From contig CALUOP010000005.1 in assembly GCA_944322305.1 (NCBI GenBank), positions 124,001 to 188,000 of the forward strand: DNA of 64,000 nt. Direction: 5' to 3'. A program made the translations under genes and the position numbers. The DNA is from an uncultured Coriobacteriaceae bacterium (GTDB taxonomy: Bacteria; Actinomycetota; Coriobacteriia; Coriobacteriales; Coriobacteriaceae). Shown in pieces: positions 54,697 to 63,302 of this stretch. The notes below the pieces were generated by a model. It searched no databases. It was not told where the DNA came from and worked only from the letters and a program-made list of their open reading frames with translations. Positions within the stretch are counted from its first letter, which is position 1. Every line of letters starts with the position of its first letter.

Positions 54697-54731
54697 GGGG
54701 GCGCGCTGGGAGGCCAAACGCGCCCCCGGGG
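54693..54731 (-). terminator. GC-rich hairpin terminator of the DUF711 gene
   Basis: Perfect 13-bp arms CCCCGGGGGCGCG (54693-54705) and CGCGCCCCCGGGG (54719-54731), 13-nt loop, ten bases after the stop on the minus strand. No clean T run follows, so it may need Rho. Confidence 0.65.
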
Positions 54732-54740
54732 TGTTTGCCG

Positions 54741-56105
54741 CTAGTTCTTCAGCGAGTTCAGCGGGGCGGGGAAGTGGCCGCCGCGGTGCGCGAGCACCGT
54801 GCCCGCGTGGCTGTTGATGGGCATGACCGGCGCATAGCCCATGAGGCCGCCGTAATCCAGCCGGTCGCCCACCTGGCTGCCGATGGCGGGGATCACGCGC
54901 ACGGCCGTGGTCTTGTTGTTGATGACGCCGATGGCCATCTCGTCGGCGATGAGCCCGGCGATGGCCTCCACCGAGGTGTCCCCGGGGACGGCGATCATGT
55001 CGAGGCCGACCGAGCACACGCAGGTCATGGCCTCGAGCTTCTCGAGCGTGAGCGCGCCCTTCTCGGCAGCGGCGATCATGTCGGCGTCCTCGGACACGGG
55101 GATGAACGCGCCGGAGAGCCCGCCCACGCTGGAGCTGGCCATGACGCCGCCCTTCTTCACGCAGTCGTTGAGCAGCGCAAGCGCGCAGGTGGTGCCGGGG
55201 CCGCCGCAGGTGCCCACGCCGATGATCTCGAGGATGCGCGCCACCGAGTCGCCCACCGCCGGCGTCGGCGCCAGCGACAGGTCCACGATGCCCTTGGCCA
55301 CGCCGAGCCGCCGGGATGCCTCGCGCGCCATGAGCTCGCCGGCGCGGGTGATCTTGAAGCTCGTCTTCTTGATCTCCTCGGCCACCTCGGTGAAGTCGGC
55401 GGTTTCGGGCAGGCGCTCAAGCGCCGCCGCCATGACGCCGGGGCCGGAGACGCCCACGTTGATGACCGCGTCGGCCTCGCCGGTGCCGTGCACCGCGCCG
55501 GCCATGAACGGCGAGTCCTCAACCATGTTGGAAAACACCACGAGCTTGGCGGCGCCGTAGCACTGGTCGTCCACCGTGGCCTCGGCGGTTGCCTTGATGA
55601 CCTCGGCCATCTTGAGCACGGCGTCCATGTTGATGCCGGCGCGCAGGCTCGCCACGTTCACGCTGGAGCACACGCGGTTGGTCACGGCAAGCGCGTGGGG
55701 GATGGAGTTCATGAGGCGACGGTCGGCGTCGCCGATGCCTTTGTGCACCAGGGCGGAGAAGCCGCCGATGAAGTCGATGCCGATGGTCTCAGCTGCGCGG
55801 TTGAGTGCCTGGGCAAGCGGTGTGAGGTCCTCGTCGGCGCACGCGGAGGCGATCATGGCGACGGGCGTGACCGAGACGCGCTTGTTGACGATCGGGATGC
55901 CGTACTCGCGCTCGAGGTCTTGGGCCACGGGCACCAGGCGCTCTGCCTGGGTGGTGATGCGGTCGTAAACCTTTTGCGCCATGCGGTCGATGTTCTCGTC
56001 GGTGCAGCCCAGAAGCGAGACGCCCATGGTGGCGGTGCGGATGTCCAGATGCTGCTCGACGACCATGTCGCGCGTTTCGGCGATTTCCTGCGGGGTGATG
56101 GCCAT
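54741..56105 (-). CDS. DUF711 / PFL-family protein (UPF0210)
   Basis: 454 residues, usual length. This conserved family was originally linked by structure to glycyl-radical/PFL-like folds, but its reaction is not established to my knowledge. Diagnostic stretches: [36 protein letters not shown]-like [48 protein letters not shown] and [14 protein letters not shown]. In many bacteria it is paired with a small ACT-domain protein (UPF0237); none is adjacent here. Start ATG at 56105 behind AGGAG. Divergent from metF. Confidence 0.9.
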   Translation of the reverse strand: MAITPQEIAETRDMVVEQHLDIRTATMGVSLLGCTDENIDRMAQKVYDRITTQAERLVPVAQDLEREYGIPIVNKRVSVTPVAMIASACADEDLTPLAQALNRAAETIGIDFIGGFSALVHKGIGDADRRLMNSIPHALAVTNRVCSSVNVASLRAGINMDAVLKMAEVIKATAEATVDDQCYGAAKLVVFSNMVEDSPFMAGAVHGTGEADAVINVGVSGPGVMAAALERLPETADFTEVAEEIKKTSFKITRAGELMAREASRRLGVAKGIVDLSLAPTPAVGDSVARILEIIGVGTCGGPGTTCALALLNDCVKKGGVMASSSVGGLSGAFIPVSEDADMIAAAEKGALTLEKLEAMTCVCSVGLDMIAVPGDTSVEAIAGLIADEMAIGVINNKTTAVRVIPAIGSQVGDRLDYGGLMGYAPVMPINSHAGTVLAHRGGHFPAPLNSLKN

Positions 56106-56218
56106 GGGCTCTCCTGTCGTACGCGGCGGATGCGCCGGGCGCCCGTCGGCATGCCGGCGGGCTGGTTTGCTACGCTGCCCATTTTAGCAGCAGGGCCGCG
56201 GACGCCCGCGCATTGCAA

Positions 56219-56288
56219 GCATGTTTCATTTCTCGGCACTAGGCGGGCGCGGCCGCGTTGGGCGATAATAGCGGGCGTTGAAACATGC
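56219..56288. promoter_or_regulatory. 10-bp inverted repeat in the DUF711/metF divergent gap
   Basis: GCATGTTTCA (56219-56228) and TGAAACATGC (56279-56288) are perfect complements 50 nt apart; GATAAT (56264-56269) between them is a possible -10 box for metF. The wide spacing could suit a looping regulator. The remainder of 56106-56419 has no other feature I can name. Confidence 0.4.
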
Positions 56289-56419
56289 GGCTCGGGTTGG
56301 CGCGCCCGCGATGCTTTTGTCTGGTCGCGCAAAGGGGCGCTGGCAGCGGATGGTTGGGCAACGGTCCGGGCGTCAGGGATAGGGCCCGGCGCGGGCTTTG
56401 AGAGTGCGAGGAGGACGGC

Positions 56420-57280
56420 ATGAGGGTTGACGAGGCGTATGCCCAGGCTCGCGAGGCGGGGCGCACGGCGCTTTCGTTCGAGATGTTTCCGCCCAAGGGC
56501 GCGCTGACGCTGGAGGAGGCGCGCGGCATCGCCGGCGAGCTTGCCGAGCTCGACCCGGCGTTCGTGAGCGTGACCTGCTCGGCCGGCGGCTCGGGCAACG
56601 CCGGCGCCACGCAGGACATCGCGTCGATGATCGCGCGTGAGTGCGGCGTGGCGTCCGTGGCGCATCTCACCTGCATGGGGCTTACCCGCGCCGACCTGGC
56701 CGAGAAGATCGCGTCGTTTAAGGCGGCGGGTATCGAGAACGTGATGGCGCTGCGCGGCGACCCGGTGCCGGGGGCAGCGGCGCGCGACTACCGCTTTGCC
56801 AAGGACCTTGTCCCGGAGCTCGCCGCGGCGGGGTTCTGCGTGGGCGCGGCGGCCTACCCCGAGGGCCACATCGCCTGCGACGACCTGGCGCTTGACATTC
56901 GCTACCTGCGGGAGAAGCAGGAGGCCGGGGCAAGCTTTTTGGTGACGCAGCTGTGCTTTGACAACGAGGCCATCCTGCGGTTCTTGGACCGCGCGCGGGC
57001 GGCGGGCGTCACGGTGCCCGTTGCGGTGGGCGTGATGCCGTTTATGAGCAAGCAGCAGCTCGAGCGCATGGTGTTCATGTGCGCGGCGTCGCTGCCGGCG
57101 CCGGTGATCAAGCTGCTGGCGAAGTACGAGGACGATCCGGCGGCGCTGCGGCAGGCGGGCATCGACTACGCGTGCCGCCAGCTGGCCGGTCTGAAGGAGC
57201 ACGGCGTTGAGCATCTACACGTGTACGCCATGAACCGACCGACGGTGGCGCGGGCGTGCGCCGCGGCGGTGAGGGGCTAG
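56420..57280 (+). CDS. metF: Methylenetetrahydrofolate reductase
   Basis: Reduces methylene-THF to methyl-THF, the methyl donor for MetH. 286 residues, normal for bacterial MetF: LSFEMFPPKG with the active-site Glu, VSVTCSAGGSG, HLTCMGLTRADL, NVMALRGDP, FLVTQLCFDNE and GVMPFMSKQQLERM. Start ATG 56420 behind GAGGAGGAC. It begins the cluster metF - reactivation protein - metH, with a 6-nt gap to the next gene. Confidence 0.96.
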   Translation: MRVDEAYAQAREAGRTALSFEMFPPKGALTLEEARGIAGELAELDPAFVSVTCSAGGSGNAGATQDIASMIARECGVASVAHLTCMGLTRADLAEKIASFKAAGIENVMALRGDPVPGAAARDYRFAKDLVPELAAAGFCVGAAAYPEGHIACDDLALDIRYLREKQEAGASFLVTQLCFDNEAILRFLDRARAAGVTVPVAVGVMPFMSKQQLERMVFMCAASLPAPVIKLLAKYEDDPAALRQAGIDYACRQLAGLKEHGVEHLHVYAMNRPTVARACAAAVRG

Positions 57281-57286
57281 CGTACG

Positions 57287-58132
57287 ATGTGCGGAAGCGC
57301 GGACGTTGCCGCGAAGGCACGGGAGACTGCGGCGGGCAGCGGCGGCGAGGCCCGCGCGCGGCGCGCGGATAGCGCTGCGGGCGTCCGCGGCGCGGAGGTT
57401 GGCGCGGCGTCGCTTTCGCCCGCGGCGCTGGATGTTCCGGCACAGCCTCTGGTTGCTCACATCGACCGCGCCGAGGCCCTGCGCTACCTGGGGTATACCG
57501 GCCAGGACATGGACGCCGAGCTCGCGGCGCGCATTGAGCGCGTGGTGGCCCGCTGCGAGCGCGAGCTGATCCCGCGCGGGCTTGCGCGGGTGTTCGCGGT
57601 GACGGGCGCCGCTCCCGTTCGGCTTGCCGGCACGGCGCTTGCGCTGCCCGGAGAGGACGTTGCCGCCCACCTGTTCGGGGCGGTGGCGGTGGCGGTGCTC
57701 TGCTGCACGCTCGGGCCCGCCAGCGAGCAGCGCCTGCGGGCGCGCGCGGCCACCGACCCGCTCGACGCCGTAGTGTACGACGCGGCTTGCTCCGCCTACG
57801 TTGAGGCTGCGGCGGACGCGCTGGAAGAGGCGGTGCGCGCCAAGGCCACGGCGGCGGGGTTCGTGCTGGGCGGGCGCTTCAGCCCCGGGTACGGCGACCT
57901 ACCGCTGGAGGTGCAGCCGGCGTTTCTCGCCGCGTTGGACGCCCCGCGCAGGCTGGGCGTAAGCTGCGCGCCTTCCTGCATGCTCGTCCCGAGCAAGAGC
58001 GTCACGGCGGTTGCGGGCGTGTTCGAGGCCTCGGCGCCGGCGGGGGAGAAGCGCCCTGCCTGCCAGGTGTGCCGCCAGCGCGCCGGGTGCGCCTTGCGGG
58101 CGCGCGGCCTTACGTGCGACCGCGCGCGGTGA
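57287..58132 (+). CDS. Stand-alone MetH reactivation-domain protein
   Basis: 281 residues. After an Ala/Arg-rich N-terminus (about 1-50), the body matches the cobalamin-dependent methionine synthase activation domain: EALRYLGYTGQDMDAEL, CTLGPASEQRLR, RFSPGYGDLPLEVQ with the RxSPGYG SAM-binding motif, GVSCAPSCMLVPSKSVTAVAGV, and a Cys-rich end (CQVCRQRAGCALRARGLTC) that may bind a metal. It should help reductive methylation of oxidised cobalamin on MetH in trans, as the metH product 127 nt downstream lacks this domain. Start ATG 57287; the ribosome site (GAGGGG) is weak. Confidence 0.88.
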   Translation: MCGSADVAAKARETAAGSGGEARARRADSAAGVRGAEVGAASLSPAALDVPAQPLVAHIDRAEALRYLGYTGQDMDAELAARIERVVARCERELIPRGLARVFAVTGAAPVRLAGTALALPGEDVAAHLFGAVAVAVLCCTLGPASEQRLRARAATDPLDAVVYDAACSAYVEAAADALEEAVRAKATAAGFVLGGRFSPGYGDLPLEVQPAFLAALDAPRRLGVSCAPSCMLVPSKSVTAVAGVFEASAPAGEKRPACQVCRQRAGCALRARGLTCDRAR

Positions 58133-58259
58133 GGGCGGCGCTGACGGGCGAGCCGGTTTTCCGGGTGCGCCGTGCGGGGATAACGGCGCAAGGCGGGTGC
58201 CCGGCGGTGCGCGCCGGCAAACGGATCGCATCGGGCGCCTGCCCGTTGCTTATGAGGGA

Positions 58260-60860
58260 ATGAGAACACCCATGCGCTTTGACGAGAACAACCACCCTTA
58301 CCGCGAAGCCCCCGGCGACCTCGCCGTGGCCGATGCCGAGCTGCTTGCCGTTCTGAGCGGCGCGCGCTGCCTGCTGCTCGACGGGGCCATGGGCACCATG
58401 CTGCAGCGCCAGGGGCTCGCCGCCGGCGAGCTGCCGGAGCTTCTGTGCCTGACGCACCCCGAGCAGATCACCGCCATCCATCGCGCCTACGTTGAGGCCG
58501 GCTCCGAGATGGTGACTACCAACACCTTTGGCGCCAACGCGGCCAAGCTTGGCTTTGCCGCGCAGGTGGACGAGGTCTTCTCCGCGGCGATCGCGTGCGC
58601 CCGCGCCGCCCGCCCGCGCTGGGTCGCCGCCGACATCGGACCCACCGGCGCGCTCCTGCGCCCGCTCGGCACGCTGTCCTTCGACGACGCCTACAACCTC
58701 TTCGCCGAGCAGGCCCGCGCCGCCGAGCGCCACGGTGCCGACGTGGCGCTTATCGAGACCATGTCCGACCTGCTCGAGATCAAGGCGGCGGTGCTGGCGG
58801 TGAAGGAGAACACCCGCCTGCCCATCTTCGCCACCATGACCTTCGACGCGGAGGGGCGCACGTTTCTCGGCACCAGCCCCGAGGTGGCGGCCGTCACGCT
58901 CGCCGGCCTGGGGGTGGAGGTGCTCGGCGTCAACTGCTCGCTGGGCCCTGACGAGGTGGCGCCCTTTGTCGAGCGGATGCTTGCCGTCTCGCCTGTGCCG
59001 GTGATGGTGCAGGCCAACGCCGGGCTCCCGCGCGACGAGGGTGGCCGCACGGTGTACGACATCCCGCCGCGCGCGTACGCTTCCGGTGTGGCGCACATGC
59101 TCGACGCCGGCGCGTCGGTGGTTGGCGGCTGCTGCGGCACCGACCCCTCCTACATCACCGAGCTCGCGGCTCTTGTCGCAGGGCGCATGCCTCAGCCGCG
59201 CCGTCCCGCCCCGTGCTTTGCCGTGACGAGCGCGCAGCAGGCGGTGGTGCTGCCCGCGGGGAGCCGTGACGTTGCCTGCGTGGGCGAGCGCATCAACCCC
59301 ACGGGCAAGCCGCGCCTGAAAGAGGCCCTGCGCGCCGAGGACCTGGACTACGTGGTCGGCCAGGCTATCGAGCAGGCCGAGCAGGGCGCCGACCTGCTCG
59401 ACGTCAACCTGGGCCTTCCCGAGGTGGACGAGCCCGCACTCTTCCCGCGGGTGGTCGAGGCGCTGCAGGGTGCCTGCCCGCTGCCGCTCATGATCGACTC
59501 GTCCGACCCCGCGGCGGTCGAGGCCGGGGTACGCGCCTACGCCGGCAAGCCCATCATCAACTCGGTGAACGCCAAGCAGGAGAGCCTGGACGCGGTGCTG
59601 CCCGTCGCGCGCCATTACGGCTGCGCGGTGGTGGGCCTCACGCTGGACGAGAACGGCATCCCCCCTACGGCCGAGGAGCGCTTCCGCCTGGCCGACAAGA
59701 TCGTGCGCGCGGCCGAGGCCGCCGGCGTCCCGCGCGCCGACGTGGCCATCGACTGCCTGGTGATGACCGCCTCCACCAATCAGGAGCAGGTGGCCGAGAT
59801 CCTGCGGGCGGTGTCGCTGGTGAAGGAGCGCCTGGGCGTGCGCTGCGTGCTGGGCGTGTCCAACGTGAGCTTCGGCCTGCCGCAGCGCCCGCTTCTGAAC
59901 GCGGTGTTCCTGGCGGCGGCGTTTGGTGCGGGGCTCGACCTGGCCATCATGAACCCGGGCGCCGCGCGCTACCGCGACACGCTGGCGGCCTGGCACGTGC
60001 TGAACGCGCAGGACGCGGGCTCCGCTTCGTTCATCGAGAAGTACGCTGGCTGGCAGGACCCGTACGCCGCGCCGGCGGGCGGGACTGTGGCGGGTGCGGG
60101 CGCGCTCGCGGCGCCGGCTCCGGCGGGCGCGGGCAGCGCGGGCGCGGTTGCGGCGCCCTCTCCGTCCGAAGGCCCCGCCGCCTCCGCCGCCGACCCGCAC
60201 GGCGTGCGGGCGCTTGTCATCTCCGGCCGCCGCGGAGAGGTTGCCCCCGCGGTTGCCGCAGCGCTTGACGAGGCGGCAGACCCCCTCGACGTGATGAACG
60301 GCCTGCTCATCCCGGCGCTCGACGAGGTGGGGGAGCGCTTCGAGGCGGGCACGTTTTTCCTGCCGCAGCTTATGGCCGCCGCCGAAGCCGCGCGCGTGGG
60401 CTTCGATCTGGTGAAGGAGCGCCTGGCCGCGGCGCGCGCGCAGGCGGGCGGGACAAGCGCTCCCGACGCCGTTGCCGCCGAGAAGGGCGCCATCTGCCTC
60501 GCCACGGTGCAAGGCGACATCCACGACATCGGCAAGAACATCGTTAAGATGCTGCTCGAGAACTACGGCTACCGCATCTACGACCTCGGGCGCGACGTTG
60601 CACCTGCCGCCGTGCTCGCCTGCGTGCGCGAACACGGCGTGCGGCTCGTGGGGCTCTCGGCGCTGATGACCACCACGGTTCCGGCCATGCGCGCCACCAT
60701 CGAGCTGCTGCATGCCGAGGCGCCGGGGGTTGCGGTCATGGTGGGCGGCGCGGTTCTCACGCCCGAGTACGCCGAGCAGATCGGCGCCGACGCTTACGCC
60801 AAGGACGCCGCCGCCTCAGCCCGCATCGCCGAGCGCTTCTTCTCCAGGGCGGACGCGTAG
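58260..60860 (+). CDS. metH: Cobalamin-dependent methionine synthase lacking the C-terminal activation domain
   Basis: Transfers methyl from methyl-THF through cobalamin to homocysteine. About 866 residues. Homocysteine domain ~15-320 (LLLDGAMGTMLQRQGL, zinc Cys in GVNCSLGP and GGCCGTDPSY); pterin domain ~345-600 (GERINPTGKPRLKEAL, DVNLGLPEVDE); an Ala/Gly-rich linker ~600-645; cobalamin cap and binding domain ~650-866 with QGDIHDIGKN, whose His ligates cobalt. The usual ~300-residue activation domain is missing and is encoded by the gene upstream. ATG 58260 is used; ATG 58272 is also possible, as neither has an ideally spaced ribosome site. Confidence 0.94.
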   Translation: MRTPMRFDENNHPYREAPGDLAVADAELLAVLSGARCLLLDGAMGTMLQRQGLAAGELPELLCLTHPEQITAIHRAYVEAGSEMVTTNTFGANAAKLGFAAQVDEVFSAAIACARAARPRWVAADIGPTGALLRPLGTLSFDDAYNLFAEQARAAERHGADVALIETMSDLLEIKAAVLAVKENTRLPIFATMTFDAEGRTFLGTSPEVAAVTLAGLGVEVLGVNCSLGPDEVAPFVERMLAVSPVPVMVQANAGLPRDEGGRTVYDIPPRAYASGVAHMLDAGASVVGGCCGTDPSYITELAALVAGRMPQPRRPAPCFAVTSAQQAVVLPAGSRDVACVGERINPTGKPRLKEALRAEDLDYVVGQAIEQAEQGADLLDVNLGLPEVDEPALFPRVVEALQGACPLPLMIDSSDPAAVEAGVRAYAGKPIINSVNAKQESLDAVLPVARHYGCAVVGLTLDENGIPPTAEERFRLADKIVRAAEAAGVPRADVAIDCLVMTASTNQEQVAEILRAVSLVKERLGVRCVLGVSNVSFGLPQRPLLNAVFLAAAFGAGLDLAIMNPGAARYRDTLAAWHVLNAQDAGSASFIEKYAGWQDPYAAPAGGTVAGAGALAAPAPAGAGSAGAVAAPSPSEGPAASAADPHGVRALVISGRRGEVAPAVAAALDEAADPLDVMNGLLIPALDEVGERFEAGTFFLPQLMAAAEAARVGFDLVKERLAAARAQAGGTSAPDAVAAEKGAICLATVQGDIHDIGKNIVKMLLENYGYRIYDLGRDVAPAAVLACVREHGVRLVGLSALMTTTVPAMRATIELLHAEAPGVAVMVGGAVLTPEYAEQIGADAYAKDAAASARIAERFFSRADA

Positions 60861-60910
60861 CGCCGCGCCTCGTCCGCAATGCTTGCCCGTACGCAAGGAA
60901 AGGACCTGCC

Positions 60911-61336
60911 ATGTACGACAACTCGCGCGCCCTGATGGCCGAGATGCGCGCTGCCGGGATCGACTACCGCAGCGACACGCCCGAGGAAGACGACAACCTC
61001 ATCGACACCGTGCGCGTTTCATGGAGGGGGCGCAGCCTGCCGCGCACCACGGTGCTGTTCCGCCTGAACGATCGCGGGGCGCACCTCGAGGCGCTGGGCG
61101 TGGCCGACCTGCTGGGCAAGCCGCGCGCCCAGGTGCTCGAGAAGCTCAACGAGCTCAACGCGACCTACCGCTGGCTCACCTTCACGCTGAACGAGAACGG
61201 CCAGGTAGACTGCCATACCGACGTGTTCATGGTGCCCGAGGTGGCGGGGCTTTTCGGCATCGCCGCGATGGGGCGCATGTTCGACACGCTGGACGAGGTC
61301 TACCCCGGCCTCGCGGCGCTCGAGGCGCCACATTAG
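60911..61336 (+). CDS. YbjN-like domain protein
   Basis: 141 residues. Sequence and length resemble the YbjN domain, an alpha/beta fold related to type III secretion chaperones: DDNLIDTVRVSW, TTVLFRLNDRGAHLEAL, NELNATYRWLTFTLNENGQVDCHTDVFM. Function is unknown. Start ATG 60911 behind AAGGAAAGG, 50 nt after metH, so possibly cotranscribed with it. Confidence 0.6.
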   Translation: MYDNSRALMAEMRAAGIDYRSDTPEEDDNLIDTVRVSWRGRSLPRTTVLFRLNDRGAHLEALGVADLLGKPRAQVLEKLNELNATYRWLTFTLNENGQVDCHTDVFMVPEVAGLFGIAAMGRMFDTLDEVYPGLAALEAPH

Positions 61337-61386
61337 GCCGTGCGTAATTTGGCGCGTTCCTGCAGCAGTTATCCGCCCCGCACCTG

Positions 61387-61404
61387 CCGCATGGTACCAT
61401 GCGG
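61387..61404. promoter_or_regulatory. Perfect 18-bp palindrome upstream of the ZIP transporter
   Basis: CCGCATGGTACCATGCGG reads the same on both strands and ends 34 nt before the start codon. A candidate operator for a dimeric, perhaps metal-sensing, repressor; it does not match DtxR or Fur boxes I know. Confidence 0.5.
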
Positions 61405-61438
61405 TTAGATACCGCCACCTAGTGCGTCGGGAGGATGC

Positions 61439-62260
61439 ATGTTCGATCAATCTACGCTGACGGCGCTTACGTGGGCGGCGCTTGGCTGCGGGTTCACGTG
61501 GCTCATGACCACGCTGGGCTCGGCCGTGGTGCTTTTCACCGGCAAGGACCCGGAGAGCGGCAAGCTCACACACCATATCTTCCTAGGCTTTGCGGCCGGC
61601 GTCATGGTGGCTGCGTCGGTGTGGTCGCTGCTCAACCCGGCGATCGAGCAGGCCGAGGAGCAGGGCATGATCGGCTGGGTCCCCGCGGCGGGCGGCTTTC
61701 TTCTGGGCGTGGCCTTCCTTATCGCGCTCGACACGCTGCTGCCGCACCTGCACGCCGACGCCGCCGAGCCCGAGGGAATCAAGACCAGCTGGAAGCGCAC
61801 GACGCTTATGGTGTCGGCGGTGACGCTGCACAACATCCCCGAGGGCATGAGCGTGGGCTTGCTGTTCGCCATGGCCTCGCAGGAGACGGGCGCGGCGGCC
61901 GGAACGTATCTGGGCATGGCGGTGGCGCTGGCCGTCGGCATCGGCCTGCAGAACTTCCCCGAGGGCGCGGCGGTTTCGCTGCCGCTGCGGCGCGAGGGCT
62001 TCTCGCGCGGCAAGGCGTTTTTGGCCGGCAGCCTCTCGGGCATCGTGGAGCCCATCTTCGGCATGCTCGTGGTGCTCGGCGCGAGCTGGATCAGCCCGTT
62101 CATGCCGTGGCTTTTGGCCTTTGCCGCCGGCGCCATGATCTACGTGGTGGTGGAGGAGCTCATCCCCGAGGCCCATCTCGGCGAGCACAGCAACGTGGGC
62201 ACCTTGGGCGTCATCGCCGGCTTCGTGGTGATGATGGTGCTCGACGTGGCGCTGGGGTAG
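61439..62260 (+). CDS. ZIP-family divalent metal transporter
   Basis: 273 residues, about eight membrane segments. Metal-site motifs in membrane helices 4 and 5: VTLHNIPEGMSVG (about 133-145) and GIGLQNFPEGAAVSLP (about 176-191), the ZupT/GufA pattern, with a further Glu pair in VVVEELIPEAHLG. A His-containing loop (PHLHADAAEPEG) may gather metal. Expected to import Zn, Mn or Fe; specificity cannot be read. Start ATG 61439 behind GGGAGG. Downstream it converges on the AmmeMemoRadiSam genes, 7 nt apart, with no room for a separate terminator. Confidence 0.9.
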   Translation: MFDQSTLTALTWAALGCGFTWLMTTLGSAVVLFTGKDPESGKLTHHIFLGFAAGVMVAASVWSLLNPAIEQAEEQGMIGWVPAAGGFLLGVAFLIALDTLLPHLHADAAEPEGIKTSWKRTTLMVSAVTLHNIPEGMSVGLLFAMASQETGAAAGTYLGMAVALAVGIGLQNFPEGAAVSLPLRREGFSRGKAFLAGSLSGIVEPIFGMLVVLGASWISPFMPWLLAFAAGAMIYVVVEELIPEAHLGEHSNVGTLGVIAGFVVMMVLDVALG

Positions 62261-62267
62261 GCGCCGC

Positions 62268-63302
62268 TCAGCAGTTGCCTGCGTGCACGTGGGCGAGGTG
62301 AGCGCGGGCAACGTCGGCGAGGCGGTGCACGTCCGCGGCGGGCGTGGGCGCGCGGTCGGTCAGGCGCCAGCGCGGGAAGAACCGCGTCACGTGGTAGGTG
62401 ACCTGGCTGTTCTCGGGCACCGACCCGCCCAGATACGCTGCGGCGAGCTCGTGCCAACGCGCGGGAGCCTCCTCGCGGTAGGCGAGCCCCGCAAGCCAGC
62501 GCGCAGCTGCGTCGATCTCCTCGTCTGCGTCGTTGAGGCCGGGGACCACCAGCGTGGTCACCTCTACGTGGCAGGTGGGGCAGCGGGCGAGAAGCGCTAT
62601 CGTGCGCTTGACGCAGGCGAGCGCGCGGGCGCCGTGCGCGGCGGAGCCTGCAGCGTCGCCGGGCGCCCGCCCGGTCCAGCACATCTCGTAAAACGCGGGC
62701 GAGAACCCCTTGAGGTCGATGTTGGCCGCATCGATGAGCGGCGCGAGCTCTTCTGCCACGCGCTTCTCGGCCAGGCCGTTTGAGACCAGCACGTTGGCCA
62801 GGCCCGCTTCGTGGGCGAGAAGCGCGCAGTCGCACACGTACTCCCAGCTCACCAGCGGCTCGTTGTAGGTGTAGGCGATGCCGGCCACGCGCGGGTCGCG
62901 CTCGCGCAGGGCGCAGGCGGCGGCTACGAGCTCGTCCGGCTGCAGGATGCGCCAGCCGACGCCGTCCGCGCCCACCTGCGCGATCTCGTGGTTCTGGCAA
63001 AACGGGCAGCTGAGGTTGCAGCCGTAGCTGCCCACGGAGAGCACCTGTGCGCCGGGCAGGAAACGCGCCAGCGGCTTCTTCTCTACCGGGTCGAGCGCCA
63101 GCGCCGTCACGCGGCCATATGCCTCGGGCGCCACGGCGCCGTCCGCACCCCGCCGCGCGCGGCACGCCCCGAGCTCGCCGGGGGCAAGCCGGCAGTGGCG
63201 TGGGCACACCGGGCACACGGCGGTTGCGCGGGCGCGCGCCTCTGCGCGCCTGCTCGCGTCCGGCGTCGCGCGGGTGCCCGCCGCTGCTCTTGTCGCGCTC
63301 AT
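62268..63302 (-). CDS. amrS: AmmeMemoRadiSam system radical SAM enzyme
   Basis: 344 residues. The radical SAM cluster motif CxxxCxxC is at Cys95, 99 and 102 (YGCNLSCPFCQN). An N-terminal Cys group (30, 33, 37, 47: CPVCPRHC, GAC) may hold a further metal site. VAGIAYTYNEPLVSWEYV, NVLVSNGLAEK and NIDLKGFSPAFY are typical of this PflA-like family. Its start (ATG at 63302) shares one base with the stop of the AMMECR1 gene, so the two are coupled. The reaction is not firmly established to my knowledge; co-occurrence with AMMECR1 and MEMO proteins defines the system. Confidence 0.9.
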   Translation of the reverse strand: MSATRAAAGTRATPDASRRAEARARATAVCPVCPRHCRLAPGELGACRARRGADGAVAPEAYGRVTALALDPVEKKPLARFLPGAQVLSVGSYGCNLSCPFCQNHEIAQVGADGVGWRILQPDELVAAACALRERDPRVAGIAYTYNEPLVSWEYVCDCALLAHEAGLANVLVSNGLAEKRVAEELAPLIDAANIDLKGFSPAFYEMCWTGRAPGDAAGSAAHGARALACVKRTIALLARCPTCHVEVTTLVVPGLNDADEEIDAAARWLAGLAYREEAPARWHELAAAYLGGSVPENSQVTYHVTRFFPRWRLTDRAPTPAADVHRLADVARAHLAHVHAGNC

